From Homarus americanus (taxonomy: Eukaryota; Arthropoda; Malacostraca; Decapoda; Nephropidae): DNA of 64,000 bases. Under the pieces are notes generated by a model. That model searched no databases and was not told the DNA's origin. It saw only the letters and a list, made by a program, of their open reading frames with translations. Position numbers and translations under genes: made by a program. Below are positions 1 through 10,249 of the stretch, in pieces. The stretch is taken from contig NW_024725489.1 of the NCBI RefSeq assembly GCF_018991925.1, positions 6,014,726-6,078,725 of the forward strand, in the 5' to 3' direction. Each line of letters opens with the position of its first letter. Within the stretch, counting starts at the first letter, position 1.

Positions 1-1050
1 CTGCACTGTACACACCACACCCCTCACCCCCTTCCCCGCACTGTACACACCACCCCTCCCCCACTTCCCCTGTACTGTACACACCACCCCTCCCCTCACT
101 TCCCGGTACTGTACACACCACCCCTCACCCCCCCTTCCCCGGTACTGTACACACCACCCCTCCCCCTCCTTCCCAGTAATGTACACACCACCCCCTCACC
201 CCCATCCCCGTACTGTACACACCACCCCTCACCCCCTTCCCCCGTGTACTGTACACACCACCCCTCACCTCCACTTCCCCGGTACTGTACACACCACCCC
301 TCACCCCTTCCCCGGTACTGTACACAATCACCCTCACCCCTTCCCGGTCAGTGTACACACACCACCCTCACCCCCCTTCCCCCGTACTGTACACACCCAC
401 CCCTCACCCCCTTCCCCAGTGTACTGTACCACACACCACCCCCTCCCCCCCTTTCCCCGTACTGTACACACCCCACCCCCTCCCCCCTCACTTCCCCTGG
501 TACTGAACACACCACCCCTCACCCCCTTCCCCGTACTGTCCACACCACCCCCTCCCCCCTCACTTCCCCGGTACTGTACACACCACCCTCACCCCCTTCC
601 CCTGTACTGTACACACACCACCCCTCCCCTCACTTTCCCCTGGTACTGTACACACCACCCCTCCCCTCACTTCCCCGGTGTACTGTACACACCACCCCCT
701 CACTTCCTGGTAATAACTCCCCCACTGGTACAGTACACACCACCCCTCACCCCACTTCCCTGCACACCACCCCCCCCCCTCACTTCCCGGTACTGTACAC
801 ACCACCCCCTCACCCCTCACTTCCCCTGTACAGTACACACCACCCTCCCTCTCACTCCCCCGGTACTGTACACACCACCCCCTCACCCCTTCCCCTGTAC
901 TGTACACACCACCCCTCACCCCCTTCCCGGTACTGTACACACCCCTCCCCTCACTTCCCCAGTACTGTAACACCCACCCCTCCCTCACTTCCCCGGTACT
1001 GTACACACCACCCCTTCACCCCTCTTCCCCCGTACTGTACACACCACCCA
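1..1050. repeat. Minisatellite, about 33-36 bp unit
   Basis: About 30 imperfect copies of a C-rich unit built from GGTACTGTACACACCACC followed by CCTCACCCCCTTCCC. The block runs off the left edge, so the true array is longer. TGTACA inside the unit is palindromic. Long proline/threonine/histidine-rich open frames cross it on both strands but change frame with unit-length variation; I do not treat them as genes. Confidence 0.95.
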
Positions 1051-1237
1051 TCAATCATATGTTTACACACACTCCTACTTGACAAGATAAGTACATGAGG
1101 GTCTTGTGTTGTGGCCCACTAGTACAAGCAGTGGTTGATCCTGCAATAGACTCTGCAACATGTGTCTTGTCATCTAGTGGAGACGTTGTTATTGTCATGT
1201 CTTCAAGGTTCGTTCCAGTGTGTGTTCATAGTGACTG

Positions 1238-1746
1238 TTATTCTTGAGTTAGGTTAGGTTAGGTTATGTTATTCTTGAGTTTGGTTAGGTTAGGTTATGT
1301 TATTCTTGAGTTAGGTTAGGTTATGTTATTCTTGAGTTAGGTTAGGTTATGTTATTCTTGAGTTAGGTTAGGTCATGTTATTCTTGAGTTAGGTTAGGTC
1401 ATGTTATTCTTGAGTTAGGTTAGGTCATGTTATTCTTGAGTTAGGTTAGGTTATGTTATTCTTGAGTTAGGTTAGGGCTCATGTTATTTTGAGTTAGGTT
1501 AGGTTATGTTATTCTTGAGTTAGGTTAGGTCATGTTATTCTGAGTTAGGTTAGGTCATGTTATTCTGAGTTAGTTAGGTCATGTTATTTTGAGTTAGGTT
1601 AGTCATGTTATTCTTGAGTTAGGTTAGGTTATGTGACTGTTATTTTTGAGTTTGTATCATGTTACTTAGTAGTTAGGCATGTTATTCTTGAGTTAGGTTA
1701 GTTATGTGACTTTATTTTGATTAGTTAGTCATGTTATTCTTGAGTT
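1238..1746. repeat. Minisatellite, about 26 bp unit containing TTAGG
   Basis: About 20 copies of TTATTCTTGAG followed by TTAGGTTAGG and a TTATG or TCATG end. Copies decay toward the right end (1560-1746), where bases are lost. The unit seems to be an arthropod telomere-type TTAGG pair fused to a unique 14-15 bp piece. Confidence 0.93.
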
Positions 1747-2105
1747 AAGAGTTTTGATATACATTCACCTGTGACAGTCTCATTTCATTGTGTCTTTAAC
1801 TCAACCAAATAATTTACTAGTATTAATTTTCATCTAACTTTGAGAATTCTCTAGATTGACGTAATAACTGTCACACCTTCTACTGCTAGGCAAACAAGAC
1901 ACCAATACTACTTAACATTCTTTTACTGATAAATGAAATACAATAATTACCTTTGTTTAAATCTGGAAAGTAAAATATATCAACACCGCAGCTGAAAATA
2001 CACTGAGTTAGAGAAAATGGACTCGGTGGGAGGAAGGTTTGATGGGGAACTGCACCAAATATACTGTCATCTACCGTGAGGGAACAGTCAGGTGGAGCCA
2101 ATTAT
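1747..2105. other. Intergenic, no feature seen
   Basis: AT-rich single-copy sequence. The only open frame crossing it (71 codons, minus strand) has no recognisable domain or codon bias. Confidence 0.6.
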
Positions 2106-2157
2106 GATGTATGTATGTATGTATGTATGTATGTATGTATGTATGTATGTATGTATG
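2106..2157. repeat. (ATGT)n microsatellite
   Basis: About 13 perfect tetranucleotide copies. Confidence 0.98.
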
Positions 2158-2279
2158 GTGATGCCCCTGATAGTGTAGGGGGGGGTTGCTTCACCATGAT
2201 ATATATTCCGATAAATTCAGATAAGAAGTTGTTTGGCTGGGTGGAAATGACAGCCTGCGAAAGTCTGATACCATGGGCG

Positions 2280-2340
2280 GTCTCTCTCTCTCTCTCTCTC
2301 TCTCATGGTAAGTGTAACGAAAAAGGGCGAGGCAGACAGT

Positions 2341-2380
<40 letters not shown>
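2280..2380. repeat. (CT)n and (AC)n microsatellites
   Basis: CT tract at 2280-2304 and AC tract at 2344-2380, separated by about 40 unique bases. Confidence 0.97.
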
Positions 2381-2382
<2 letters not shown>

Positions 2383-2566
2383 AAAACATTGGGTAAGGTC
2401 GAGACGTGTAAGCATAGTGCAAGGTATATTATCATTCACTAGACAACCACCGGGGGAGCCTCACTAATGAAGACTGTGGTGTTACCTGTTGATGAGGTAA
2501 TGATTATTGGCAGCCCAGGTGTAACGTACAGGTGAGTTTGTTTATGTTGGGAGAGATATAGGAGAT

Positions 2567-2748
2567 GAGGTAGAGGAAGATGAAGGAAGGTGAACGAAGA
2601 AAGAAGAAGGTGAAGATGAAGAATGAAGAAAAAAGAAGAAGAAAAAAAAAGAAGAAAGACGATGAAGGAAGGTGAAGAAGAAGGAAGAAAGAAGGAAGAA
2701 GAAAAAAAGAAGGAAAAGGAAAGAAGAGGATTGAAGAAAGGAAAAAAG
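2567..2748. repeat. GA-rich polypurine tract
   Basis: A nearly uninterrupted purine strand with GAAGAA and GAAGGA motifs. Open frames here code only for Lys/Glu or Ser/Phe/Leu runs and are artefacts of the composition. Confidence 0.9.
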
Positions 2749-3119
2749 GTACTGTTTTCCCACATCAGCCGTCAAGCTACACATCATTCTCTACATCTCA
2801 AAGCACCCATAAGATATATGACTTACCTGAGACATTAACATCTAAAACATCATCCAGGCGACACAGAGATTACAAATAAGATGGTGTTATATCGTCCCAA
2901 GTAAGAAGGTAGAAAAATAATACTTCACGGATGAGCTTAGAGACTGATAGTAAGTGATGGTGAGTTTGGCCAAGACGACAACAATTTGACAGTCAGCAAT
3001 GAAGGAAGAGCTCTGTGATCCCTGGTACATCAGTCATGCAATCCTTCCTCTCTTGTCACCCCCATACGGTCAGACATCACGAGAGAGAGGTGTTTATTTG
3101 CAGTGCAAGCTCTCTCTCT

Positions 3120-3177
3120 AACCTAACCTAACCTAACCTAACCTAACCTAACCTAACCTAACCTAACCTAACCTAAG
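3120..3177. repeat. Interstitial telomere-type (CCTAA)n
   Basis: Eleven perfect CCTAA copies, the complement of TTAGG. A further short TTAGG run lies at 3200-3212. Confidence 0.97.
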
Positions 3178-3741
3178 AATCATAAAGACAGTTTTGATTT
3201 GGTTAGGTTAGATTTGTGTCTTCTGCTTCAAAAAAAAATATATATATATATTAATAAGTTAAGCTTATCTAATCAAATAAATTGCCCATATAATTTGTTG
3301 GCCTTGACGGTAGGGAGATAATTATGTAAGTTTAGACATACAAGACTTCAGTGAGACGATAAGGACTCTGTTCAAGGAGAGTTATACCACAACACGATGG
3401 GGAGAGGAGAAGAGGAGGTGGCGGGGTGTTACTGTCAGCAGGTTCATGTTTTAGGAAGTCTTATCTCTCCAACTAATTGATAGAGCTATTATAAACCACA
3501 CAACAAATACCACGTCTTTTTTATCACCACTTTCTACAACATCTCAAACATCACAAATGAATAGAAATGTGACCAGTGTATAGTATCTGTTATACATCTA
3601 TATTATACAGTTAATAATATACACGTAATGTTGTTTTTATTTTTATATGAGCTTTTTGTAAGGTGTTTATGACGTCACTGTGTAGATAATGGATTGGAAC
3701 AGTGACTCAGCAGGTGTGGTGACGTTGACTAATTCATGTTC
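3178..3741. other. Intergenic with one perfect CRE octamer
   Basis: No gene seen. TGACGTCA, the classical bZIP (CREB/ATF) half-site pair, occurs at 3670-3677; a chance match is possible. Confidence 0.5.
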
Positions 3742-4024
3742 ACAGTTTGTGGTCAGTCACAGTGTTGTGTGGCCAGTCAATCAGTCAGTGTTGTGGTCAG
3801 TCAGTCAGTGTTTGGCCAGTCAGTCAGTGTTGTGTGGTCAGTCAGTCAACAGTGTTGTGGCCAGTCAATCAGTCAGTGTTGTGCAGTCAGTCAAGGTCAG
3901 TGTTGTGTAACAATAATCAGTCAGTGTTGTGTGGCCAGTCAGTCAGTGTTACCAGTCAGTCAAGGCCAGTGTTGTGTGGCCACTCAGTCAGTGTTGTGTG
4001 GCTAGTCAGTCAATTAGGACCAGT
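3742..4024. repeat. Degenerate minisatellite, CAGTCAGTGTTGTG units
   Basis: Irregular repeats of CAGTCAGTGTTGTGTGGC with nested 4-bp CAGT repeats. Three overlapping Ser/Gln/Val/Cys-rich open frames are by-products. Confidence 0.9.
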
Positions 4025-4269
4025 GTTTTCTGCATATACGTCGATTACAATTTTAAAAGAGCACTTGTTTTGTCAGGCAGAAACAGACTGACGTAGAGAA
4101 GTTGCCCAAACAGCACGAGAGCTTGTTGTGTTTTATGACCAAGACAATCATGCATGGCAGCCCCGTCTACCGCCCCTGAGTCTCAACCAACACACCTAAT
4201 AGGGCGACTGTAACTTCTGGTTCTGGGTGAGGACGTGATGAAGTTCTTTGCTAATATGTTGGTTACGTC

Positions 4270-4505
4270 TTGATGGGTGGGAGGAAGGAGGAAGGTTGAG
4301 GTAGGGAGGGGTGGGTGAGGAAGGAGGAAGGGTGAGGTAGGGAGGCGTGGTGGGTGAGGAAGGAGGAAGGGTGAGGTAGGAGGGTGGGGGAAGGAGGAAG
4401 GGTGAGGAGGCGGTGGGTGAGGAAGTGAAGCGATGGGTGAGGCAGAGAGGCGTGGTGGGTGAGGAAGTGAAGCGATGGGTGAGACAGAGAGGCGATGTGG
4501 TAGGT
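4270..4505. repeat. G/A-rich minisatellite
   Basis: Repeats of GGTGGGTGAGGAAGGAGGAAG and GGCGTGGTGGGTGAGGAAG variants, with a period of about 30-34 bp. The minus-strand open frames read His/Pro/Ser repeats. Confidence 0.88.
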
Positions 4506-4960
4506 CACTCAGAACATTTAATAACAACGTACGGGATAAAAAACTAGAGAGGGGAAAGACAAGTTGATATCCTTCCTCCTCTCTCTTCCCCCAGACTTCC
4601 TGAACACCTTGCTACAACGACTCATTCATCACACTTAATACCATCACCACGGCCAATAAGCTTTGTAACTATCATTATATATCACAGAGCAAAAAAAAAA
4701 TCACCACGAAAGTTAATGTCTCAGGGTTGTCTATATTTTTTTTCCCACATTCTGATAATGAAACAGTATGGGGAATTACCCTAGTTGCGTGTACAGTACT
4801 TCCCCTTTTCCCCTCTCCATTAGAACACCAAGCAGGACCCGGGGGTAAGTATGTTGTGTTTTGTATAATATCAATTAGAGTGTGTCTTGAGTGTCTAGTT
4901 TAGTGATGCGTATTCAGGCGCTGTATCTCCGTATGTCACAAGGTATTAGAATCTGCTGCT
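4506..4960. other. Intergenic, no feature seen
   Basis: Single-copy AT-rich sequence with short A and T runs. No open frame or RNA gene is supported. Confidence 0.6.
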
Positions 4961-5360
4961 GGGCGAATAATAGTAGCGGTGGGTCTATTACTCGCTATGC
5001 CTCGAGGGCGAATAATAGCGGTGGGTCTATTACTCGCTATGCTCCGGGGGCGAATAATAGCGGTGGGTCTATTACTCGCTATAGCCTCGAGGGCGAATAA
5101 TAGTAGCGGTGGGTCTATTACTCGCTATGCCTCGAGGGCGAATAATAGCGGTGGGTCTATTACTCGCTATGCCTCGGGGGCGAATAATAGCGGTGGGTCT
5201 ATTACTCGCTATGCCTCGAGGGCGAATAATAGCGGTGGGTCTATTACTCGCTATGCCTCGGGGGCGAATAATAGCGGTGGGTCTATTACTCGCTATGCCT
5301 CGGGGGCGAATAACAGCGGTGGGTCTATTACTCGCCATGCCTCGGGGACGAATAATAAAC
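4961..5360. repeat. Minisatellite, 42-bp unit
   Basis: About nine and a half well-conserved copies of a unit that begins GGGCGAATAATAGCGGTGGG and ends TCGCTATGCCTCGA. Because 42 is divisible by three, several frames stay open on both strands; one reads Ala-Asn-Asn-Ser-Gly-Gly-Ser-Ile-Thr-Arg-Tyr-Ala repeats. No promoter, splice sites or flanking coding sequence support expression. Confidence 0.95.
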
Positions 5361-5365
5361 GTTCT

Positions 5366-5934
5366 ATCTGTACTAGCCATTCACATTAATTATAAAGCGA
5401 CCTGAATATTACTTCTGAAATTTATTTGTTCTTGATTACATAAGTGAAGGAGAACAGAGGCATCCGCTCTGTGTTTAGTGCTGCACCTCACCGTCAGTAT
5501 GGCAGGTATACATAAGTCACCCTCTAACACATGATGTCCTCTGGCACTATCTTTTGTTTATACATTTTATTCAACAGTTTATTACAAGATTTATGTTCAT
5601 ATAATACATATAATACAACATGTATATTTAAGATATATTTATATTACACATAACACTATAGATATTTTTAAGAAAAGATAAAGTTCAAGAAGATATAGGG
5701 GTTAGGTTAGGTTAGGTAGAGTCCCATTACAAGCAGTCTGGTATCATTATTCTCTACTGTACTACACCCCGTAATGGCTGCAGTCTAAAACCAACTCCAT
5801 AAATAATACACAACTCTGATATGAATAGTAGAAGAAATGATGCCAAGCAATTCATTTTCATAATACTGTGTTGGATTACAAAACCGGATATATCTAAGAA
5901 GAAAATTTTCCGCCATTGACTTCTTTAAACCTTT
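5366..5934. other. Intergenic, no gene seen
   Basis: AT-rich sequence with a short TTAGG run at about 5702-5716. Nothing else is supported. Confidence 0.6.
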
Positions 5935-6105
5935 GTAATGTTACCACCACACCTGTAATGTTACCACCACACCTGTAATGTTACCACCACACCTGTAATG
6001 TTACCACCACTCTTGTACTCTTACCACCACACCTGTACTCTCACCATCACACCTGTTACCACCACACCTGTTACCACCACACCTGTACTCTCACTACCAC
6101 AACGA
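5935..6105. repeat. Minisatellite, about 20-bp unit
   Basis: Copies of GTTACCACCACACCTGTAAT, becoming irregular (CTGTACTCTCACC variants) on the right. A related inverted motif (GGTGTGATGGTAACACTACA) forms an array at 27915-28065. Confidence 0.9.
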
Positions 6106-6567
6106 CAATCTTCAAGTTGGTAGTTGTATACATCTGGCAGATCAGTTGTGACTTCTGTTCATACCTGTGGTGGCGGTGAATCTCCTGTCACCACCTCGGG
6201 CTGAGTCTCATCGCCTTCTGAACGAGCGAGAGAACAACACAATTAGTTTGTCAGTTTACACGATATCACAATTTTCTTAACCCGTCATATTATTTATATT
6301 AGGAGGTTTTGTTTATGATTATATTTAACAGAGGAAAAAAAACCCTATTATATGACTCAATAATAACACTATGTACTTATTTCTTCAAACTAACTTTTCT
6401 ATTACGTTAGGAAGTGGTAAAGAGATATGCTAAGATGTGACTGTAGAAGGAAGAACTGCCTCACTTTGACATCCTTGACTCGTGTTAAGGCACATCAGGA
6501 GATAACATTAATGTCCTGAAAACCTTAGCTTACAGTAGGTGATGAAGCGCACCTACTGTATATATTC
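6106..6567. other. Intergenic, no feature seen
   Basis: Single-copy sequence; no domain-bearing frame. Confidence 0.6.
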
Positions 6568-6756
6568 TAACCTAACCTAACCTCAACCTAACCTCAACCT
6601 AACCTCAACCTAACCTCAACCTAACCTCAACCTAACCTCAGCCTAACCTCAACCTAACCTCAACCTAACCTCAACCTAACCTCAACCTAACCTCAACCTA
6701 ACCTCAACCTAACCTCAACCTAACCTCAACCTAACCTCAACCTAACCTCAACCTAA
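6568..6756. repeat. 11-bp telomere-variant repeat (AACCTAACCTC)n
   Basis: About 17 copies of an 11-mer made of one CCTAA-type pentamer plus the hexamer variant CCTCAA. It is strikingly homogeneous compared with the plain CCTAA tracts elsewhere in the window. Confidence 0.95.
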
Positions 6757-6844
6757 ACAAACGCTTCGCAGTTAATGGTGTTATAGAAGAAAACTAAATA
6801 CATTAAAAACAGAAAAAAAAAAAAAGTTATCCCTTTGACATCGA

Positions 6845-7050
6845 GATGATTATACCATCGTCTTCACGTAGTTAAGTCATCGTCTTCAAAGGGTCAAATC
6901 ATCGTCTTCAAAGGGTTAAATCATCGTCTTCAAAGGGTCAAATCATCGTCTTCAAAGGATTAAATCATCGTCTTCAAAGGGTCAAATCATCGTCTTCAAA
7001 GGGTCAAAGCCTTCTCGTCAAAAGGCTAAACTATCATCGTCAACGGCTAG
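6845..7050. repeat. Minisatellite, about 22-bp unit
   Basis: Copies of AAATCATCGTCTTCAAAGGG plus TC or TT; the ends are degenerate. It lies just downstream of gene A. Confidence 0.9.
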
Positions 7051-7196
7051 ATGATAACTCTGGGAATACTCCAAACGTCACTGTGAAATTATACAAAATA
7101 CGATCTGGTATCAACTACAAGACGTACGGGAGAGCATGACTAATTTCTAAGAGAGTTAAGCTCGTGGAGTGTACTGCTGCCAGACCTAGTAAGGTG

Positions 7197-7234
7197 TCAG
7201 ATTAATTTATATACCCGGGTAGTGTTAAAGAAGT
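7197..7234 (-). CDS. Candidate last exon of bZIP-like gene A
   Basis: On the minus strand an acceptor-like GGTGTCAG precedes AC at 7234. Joined to the phase-1 donor that ends exon 1 at 7493, the frame continues Asp-Phe-Phe-Asn-Thr-Thr-Arg-Val-Tyr-Lys-Leu-Ile and stops at TGA (7199-7197). The intron would be 258 nt. The same acceptor context, phase and early stop can be found downstream of C (17659) and D (27826). This is inference from local similarity between paralogs; cDNA would decide it. Confidence 0.4.
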
Positions 7235-7492
7235 CTGACACCGTGGGGAAGAGATTCTGAGGATGTTAACTGGAAATATGATGATGATGAAAACAACTTT
7301 AAGGGCGACAGAAGTTTAGAATTGCGTTTGAAACAGAAATATTTACACAGGGAAGACACAATGCACAGAAGGACCTGGAGAACTGCCTGAAGGGGAGAAT
7401 ATTAAAACGTCAGAGAAATATGGTTCGGTGTCTTTAGTCGAGCAAGAAAACGAAGAGATGTTTACAGCGAAGAAAACTGTGATAGTACTCAC

Positions 7493-8462
7493 CCCACGAC
7501 CCTTGTTGGTGAGTCACTGGTGGACCTCCAACACTGACGGGTGACAGGTGGTCCTCACCCCAGGGCCCTTGTTGGTGAGTCACTGGTGGAGCTCCAACAC
7601 TGACGGGTGACAGGTGGTCCTCACCCCACGGCCCTTGTTGATGAGTCTGGTGGAGCTCCCAACACTGACGGGTGACAGGTGTCCTCTCCTTGTTGGTAAA
7701 GTCACTGGTGGACGACAGGTGACAGGTGGTCCTCACCCCACGGCCCTTGTTGGTGAGTCACTGGTGGACCTCCAACACTGACGGGTGACAGATGGCCCTC
7801 ACCCCACGGCCCTTGTTGGTGAGTCACTGGTGGACCTCCAACACTGACGGGTGACAGGTGGCCCTCCCCACGGCCCTTGTTGGTGAGTCACTGGTGGAGC
7901 TCCAACACTGACGGGTGACAGGTGGTCCTCACCCCACGGCCCTTGTTGGTGAGTCACTGGTGGACCTCCAACACTGACGGTGACAGGTGGTCCTCACCCC
8001 CCAGCCCTTGGTGAGTCACTGGTGGACCTCCAACACTGACGGGTGACAGGTGGTCCTCACCCCACGGCCCTTGTTGGTGAGTCACTGGTGGACCTCCAAC
8101 ACTGACGGGTGACAGGTGGTCCTCACCCCGGCCCTTGTTGGTGAGTCACTGGTGGAGCTCCAACACTGACGGGTACAGGTGGTCCTCACCCGGCCCTTGT
8201 TGGTGAGTCACTGGTGGACCTCCAACACTGACGGGTGGCAGGTGGCCCTCACCCCACGGCCCTTGTTGGTGAGTCACTGGTGGAGCTCCAACACTGACGG
8301 GTGACAGGTGGTCCTCACCCCACGGCCCTTGTTGGTGAGTCACTGGTGGACCTCCAACACTGACGGGTGACAGGTGGTCCTCACCCCACGGCCCTTGTTG
8401 GTGAGTCACTGGTGGAGCTCCAACACTGACGGGTGACAGGTGGTCCTCACCCCACTGCCCTT
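7493..8462 (-). repeat. 66-bp exon-end minisatellite of gene A
   Basis: About 15 tandem copies of a 66-bp unit. On the minus strand the unit reads TGTTGGAGCTCCACCAGTGA, then CTCACCAACAAGGGCCGTGG, then GGTGAGGACCACCTGTCACC and CGTCAG. In frame it is 22 codons (Ser-Val-Gly-Ala-Pro-Pro-Val-Thr-His-Gln-Gln-Gly-Pro-Trp-Gly-Glu...). The first copy grows directly out of the coiled-coil coding sequence of gene A; the last ends in GGGGTGAGTACT, a strong splice donor at 7492-7487. Many units carry 1-3 nt indels (for example 7630-7725). The unit is nearly identical to the array of gene D on the other strand. Confidence 0.95.
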
Positions 8463-9267
8463 GTTGGCGTGAAGCCTCAACACTGAAGTAGGTCATCTGG
8501 TCTTCTATCATGCTGATGGTGTGTTCAAGCTCCTGCTTCTCCTTCACGAGTCGCTCGACCTCCTGTGATGTGGTCCTCAAGTTACGCCAAAGCTTACGCT
8601 CCTCTTCATCCTTCTTCTGTCGATAGTTATGCGCTTTGATGGCTTGCTGCCTCCTTATCTCTTCAGCACAATCCTCCCTTTTGCTCTTCTCGTACAGTTT
8701 TGTTTTCCTTTTTCGGATGTTCTTCCCAGGAACTAACGTCTCAGCGGCGTCACTAGTGCTAGGGGTTGCCCGTTGGTCATGATCCTCTCTAGTCACTCCT
8801 CCACTAGCTGTTACTTGTGTTTGTTGCCTCGTGTTTGCGTCCCACATGCTGGGTGTGTTCCACGAGGCCGCCATATGGCTGTCATGTGAACTACCATAGA
8901 CATGGTGGGAAGGTTCACTGTAGGGGGGCATCACAATTGAGGAGTCGTGGTAAGTGCTTACGGTAGATTCTACTGACGAAGGTTCCCTGGGGCGAGTAGA
9001 GGAGGTCCACGCTGGCCCATAGTTTTGGTCATCTGACATTGGTGCTGCTTGACCTGTGACAGTAGGAGCGGAGTTGTGGGGCGGGGATGGTGCAGTGAGT
9101 GTGTGGCTGTCACTTGGTCCTTCGAGGATTTGCGGATGAGAAGCGCCTAGGACACCCGTGTCTACCACCCCAACAGTGTCCACTTCTCTACCAGTGAAAG
9201 TGAGATGTTCTTCATCAGAGGAAGAGTCCCTCTCTGATGGTGTTTCTTGGCGTTTGGATGGATCCAT
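8146..9267 (-). CDS. bZIP-like protein, paralog A (exon 1)
   Basis: Probable nuclear DNA-binding protein; the function is inferred only from its architecture. The start ATG at 9267 is well placed, about 50 nt after a predicted initiator. Residues 1-175 are low-complexity Ser/Thr/Pro/His-rich with an acidic patch (SERDSSSDEE) and a Tyr/Ser motif near 105-128 shared with paralog C. Residues 184-222 are strongly basic (RKRKTK, then RRQQAIKAHNYRQKK). A coiled coil follows at about 230-258 with hydrophobic a/d residues Leu-Thr-Val-Leu-Lys-Leu-Ile-Ile-Met. From residue 268 the frame enters the 22-residue repeat and stays open for about five units, giving 373 residues before indels break it. If exon 1 really ends at the donor at 7493, the repeat part is partly out of frame, or an internal donor is used. 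It lacks the full classical bZIP signature, so 'bZIP-like' is deliberate. Confidence 0.72.
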   Translation of the reverse strand: MDPSKRQETPSERDSSSDEEHLTFTGREVDTVGVVDTGVLGASHPQILEGPSDSHTLTAPSPPHNSAPTVTGQAAPMSDDQNYGPAWTSSTRPREPSSVESTVSTYHDSSIVMPPYSEPSHHVYGSSHDSHMAASWNTPSMWDANTRQQTQVTASGGVTREDHDQRATPSTSDAAETLVPGKNIRKRKTKLYEKSKREDCAEEIRRQQAIKAHNYRQKKDEEERKLWRNLRTTSQEVERLVKEKQELEHTISMIEDQMTYFSVEASRQQGQWGEDHLSPVSVGAPPVTHQQGPWGEDHLSPVSVGGPPVTHQQGPWGEDHLSPVSVGAPPVTHQQGPWGEGHLPPVSVGGPPVTHQQGPGEDHLYPSVLELHQ

Positions 9268-9317
9268 TTTACTCTTCGGTTTCTAAGGCTATGCTACCCT
9301 CCGCTGCAACAGATAAC

Positions 9318-9351
9318 TGCGTTCAGTTGGCCAACAGACGACGTTTTTATA
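9318..9351 (-). promoter_or_regulatory. Core promoter of gene A (TATA + initiator)
   Basis: TATAAAA reads on the minus strand from 9351 to 9345, and an initiator-like GCAGTTATC puts +1 at about 9318, 33 nt further on. The start codon follows after about 50 nt. The same geometry occurs at genes B and C. Confidence 0.55.
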
Positions 9352-9504
9352 CGTGTTTCCTTGAGGACTCCCACATGTTGCATGACGCAATCACCCTTTT
9401 TGTTTATGTTATCATTCCTAGCTGTTATACTGATCATCCGCTACACACCCTGGCATTTCTCTTCCTCTTGTTGCTTTGTGATATCGAGCTGTTATCCGGA
9501 TACA

Positions 9505-9583
9505 GATAACAGACGAATGATATAACAGACGAATGATATAACAGACGAATGATATAACAGACGAATGATATAACAGACGAATG
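9505..9583. repeat. Short minisatellite, 16-bp unit
   Basis: Five near-perfect copies of AACAGACGAATGATAT. Confidence 0.95.
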
Positions 9584-10167
9584 GTATTATAATATTCCTA
9601 TTGTGATCCCAATTATTTTTCTTCGTCTTCGTAAATCTTGTCACACAGTCATTATCTGAGGACAAATTTCGTCTCTCTTCCATCGTTAAGCATAAGAGAG
9701 GATGACTTATGGTTCTCTTATAATCTAGTTCCTTAGATATCGGAGATCCTTAAATATATATTACCCGTATAATACTTAAATAACACTTCAGTAATCTTAT
9801 TAACATCACTTTATTTGTTTAAGAATATTTGAGACAGTAAAAAACCCATTAACTTATATTATTTACATACATAAATATATTCATAGATTTTAGTATACAC
9901 ATCAGTTCATGTCTATTTGTACAGAGTTGTATATATATTTGTCTACATAGAGATACATGAACTACATATAGATCTTAGTGAAGGATGTTTGTATTTTTAT
10001 AAATCATTTAGTATAATACAGGATATTGTTATCAAGTATACGGGTGTATAGAATAAAGACTCAAAGGTGTATTAATGGGTAGAGGTTTACGTGTATAGGT
10101 GTATAGATTTAAAAGTATGAATGTCTATAAATATATCTACAGCTACAAGATCACTTTATATCTACAA
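9584..10167. other. A-B intergenic, no gene seen
   Basis: AT-rich, with several ATATAT/TATAGA stretches. It would contain the 3' UTR of gene B. Confidence 0.5.
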
Positions 10168-10243
10168 CTATGTACACATACATATGTTTACGTCTACAGC
10201 GGCTGGTAATACTGTGTACTCGTGCTTGGCTGCCACATGTCTC
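10168..10243 (-). CDS. Candidate last exon of bZIP-like gene B
   Basis: On the minus strand a T-rich tract ends in CAG at 10246-10244, a good acceptor. In phase 1 it reads Gly-Asp-Met-Trp-Gln-Pro-Ser... and stops at TAG (10196-10194). A second acceptor-like ATGTGGCAG, resembling those of C and D, ends at 10230; in the same phase it reads Ala-Lys-His-Glu-Tyr-Thr... to TAG at 10170-10168. Both are open, so the exact tail is unresolved. The intron would be 728-742 nt. Confidence 0.38.
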
Positions 10244-10249
10244 CTGAAA

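Noticed and set aside
179..1098. Long Pro/Thr/His-rich open frames on both strands
   Set aside because: Translations of the left-edge minisatellite; frames change with unit-length variation and there is no start, splice or domain evidence.
3120..3177. A true chromosome end
   Set aside because: The tracts are short, internal, in both orientations and surrounded by unique sequence, so they are interstitial.
4961..5360. Possible CRISPR array (regular direct repeats)
   Set aside because: The repeats are directly adjacent with no unique spacers, and the sequence is eukaryotic.
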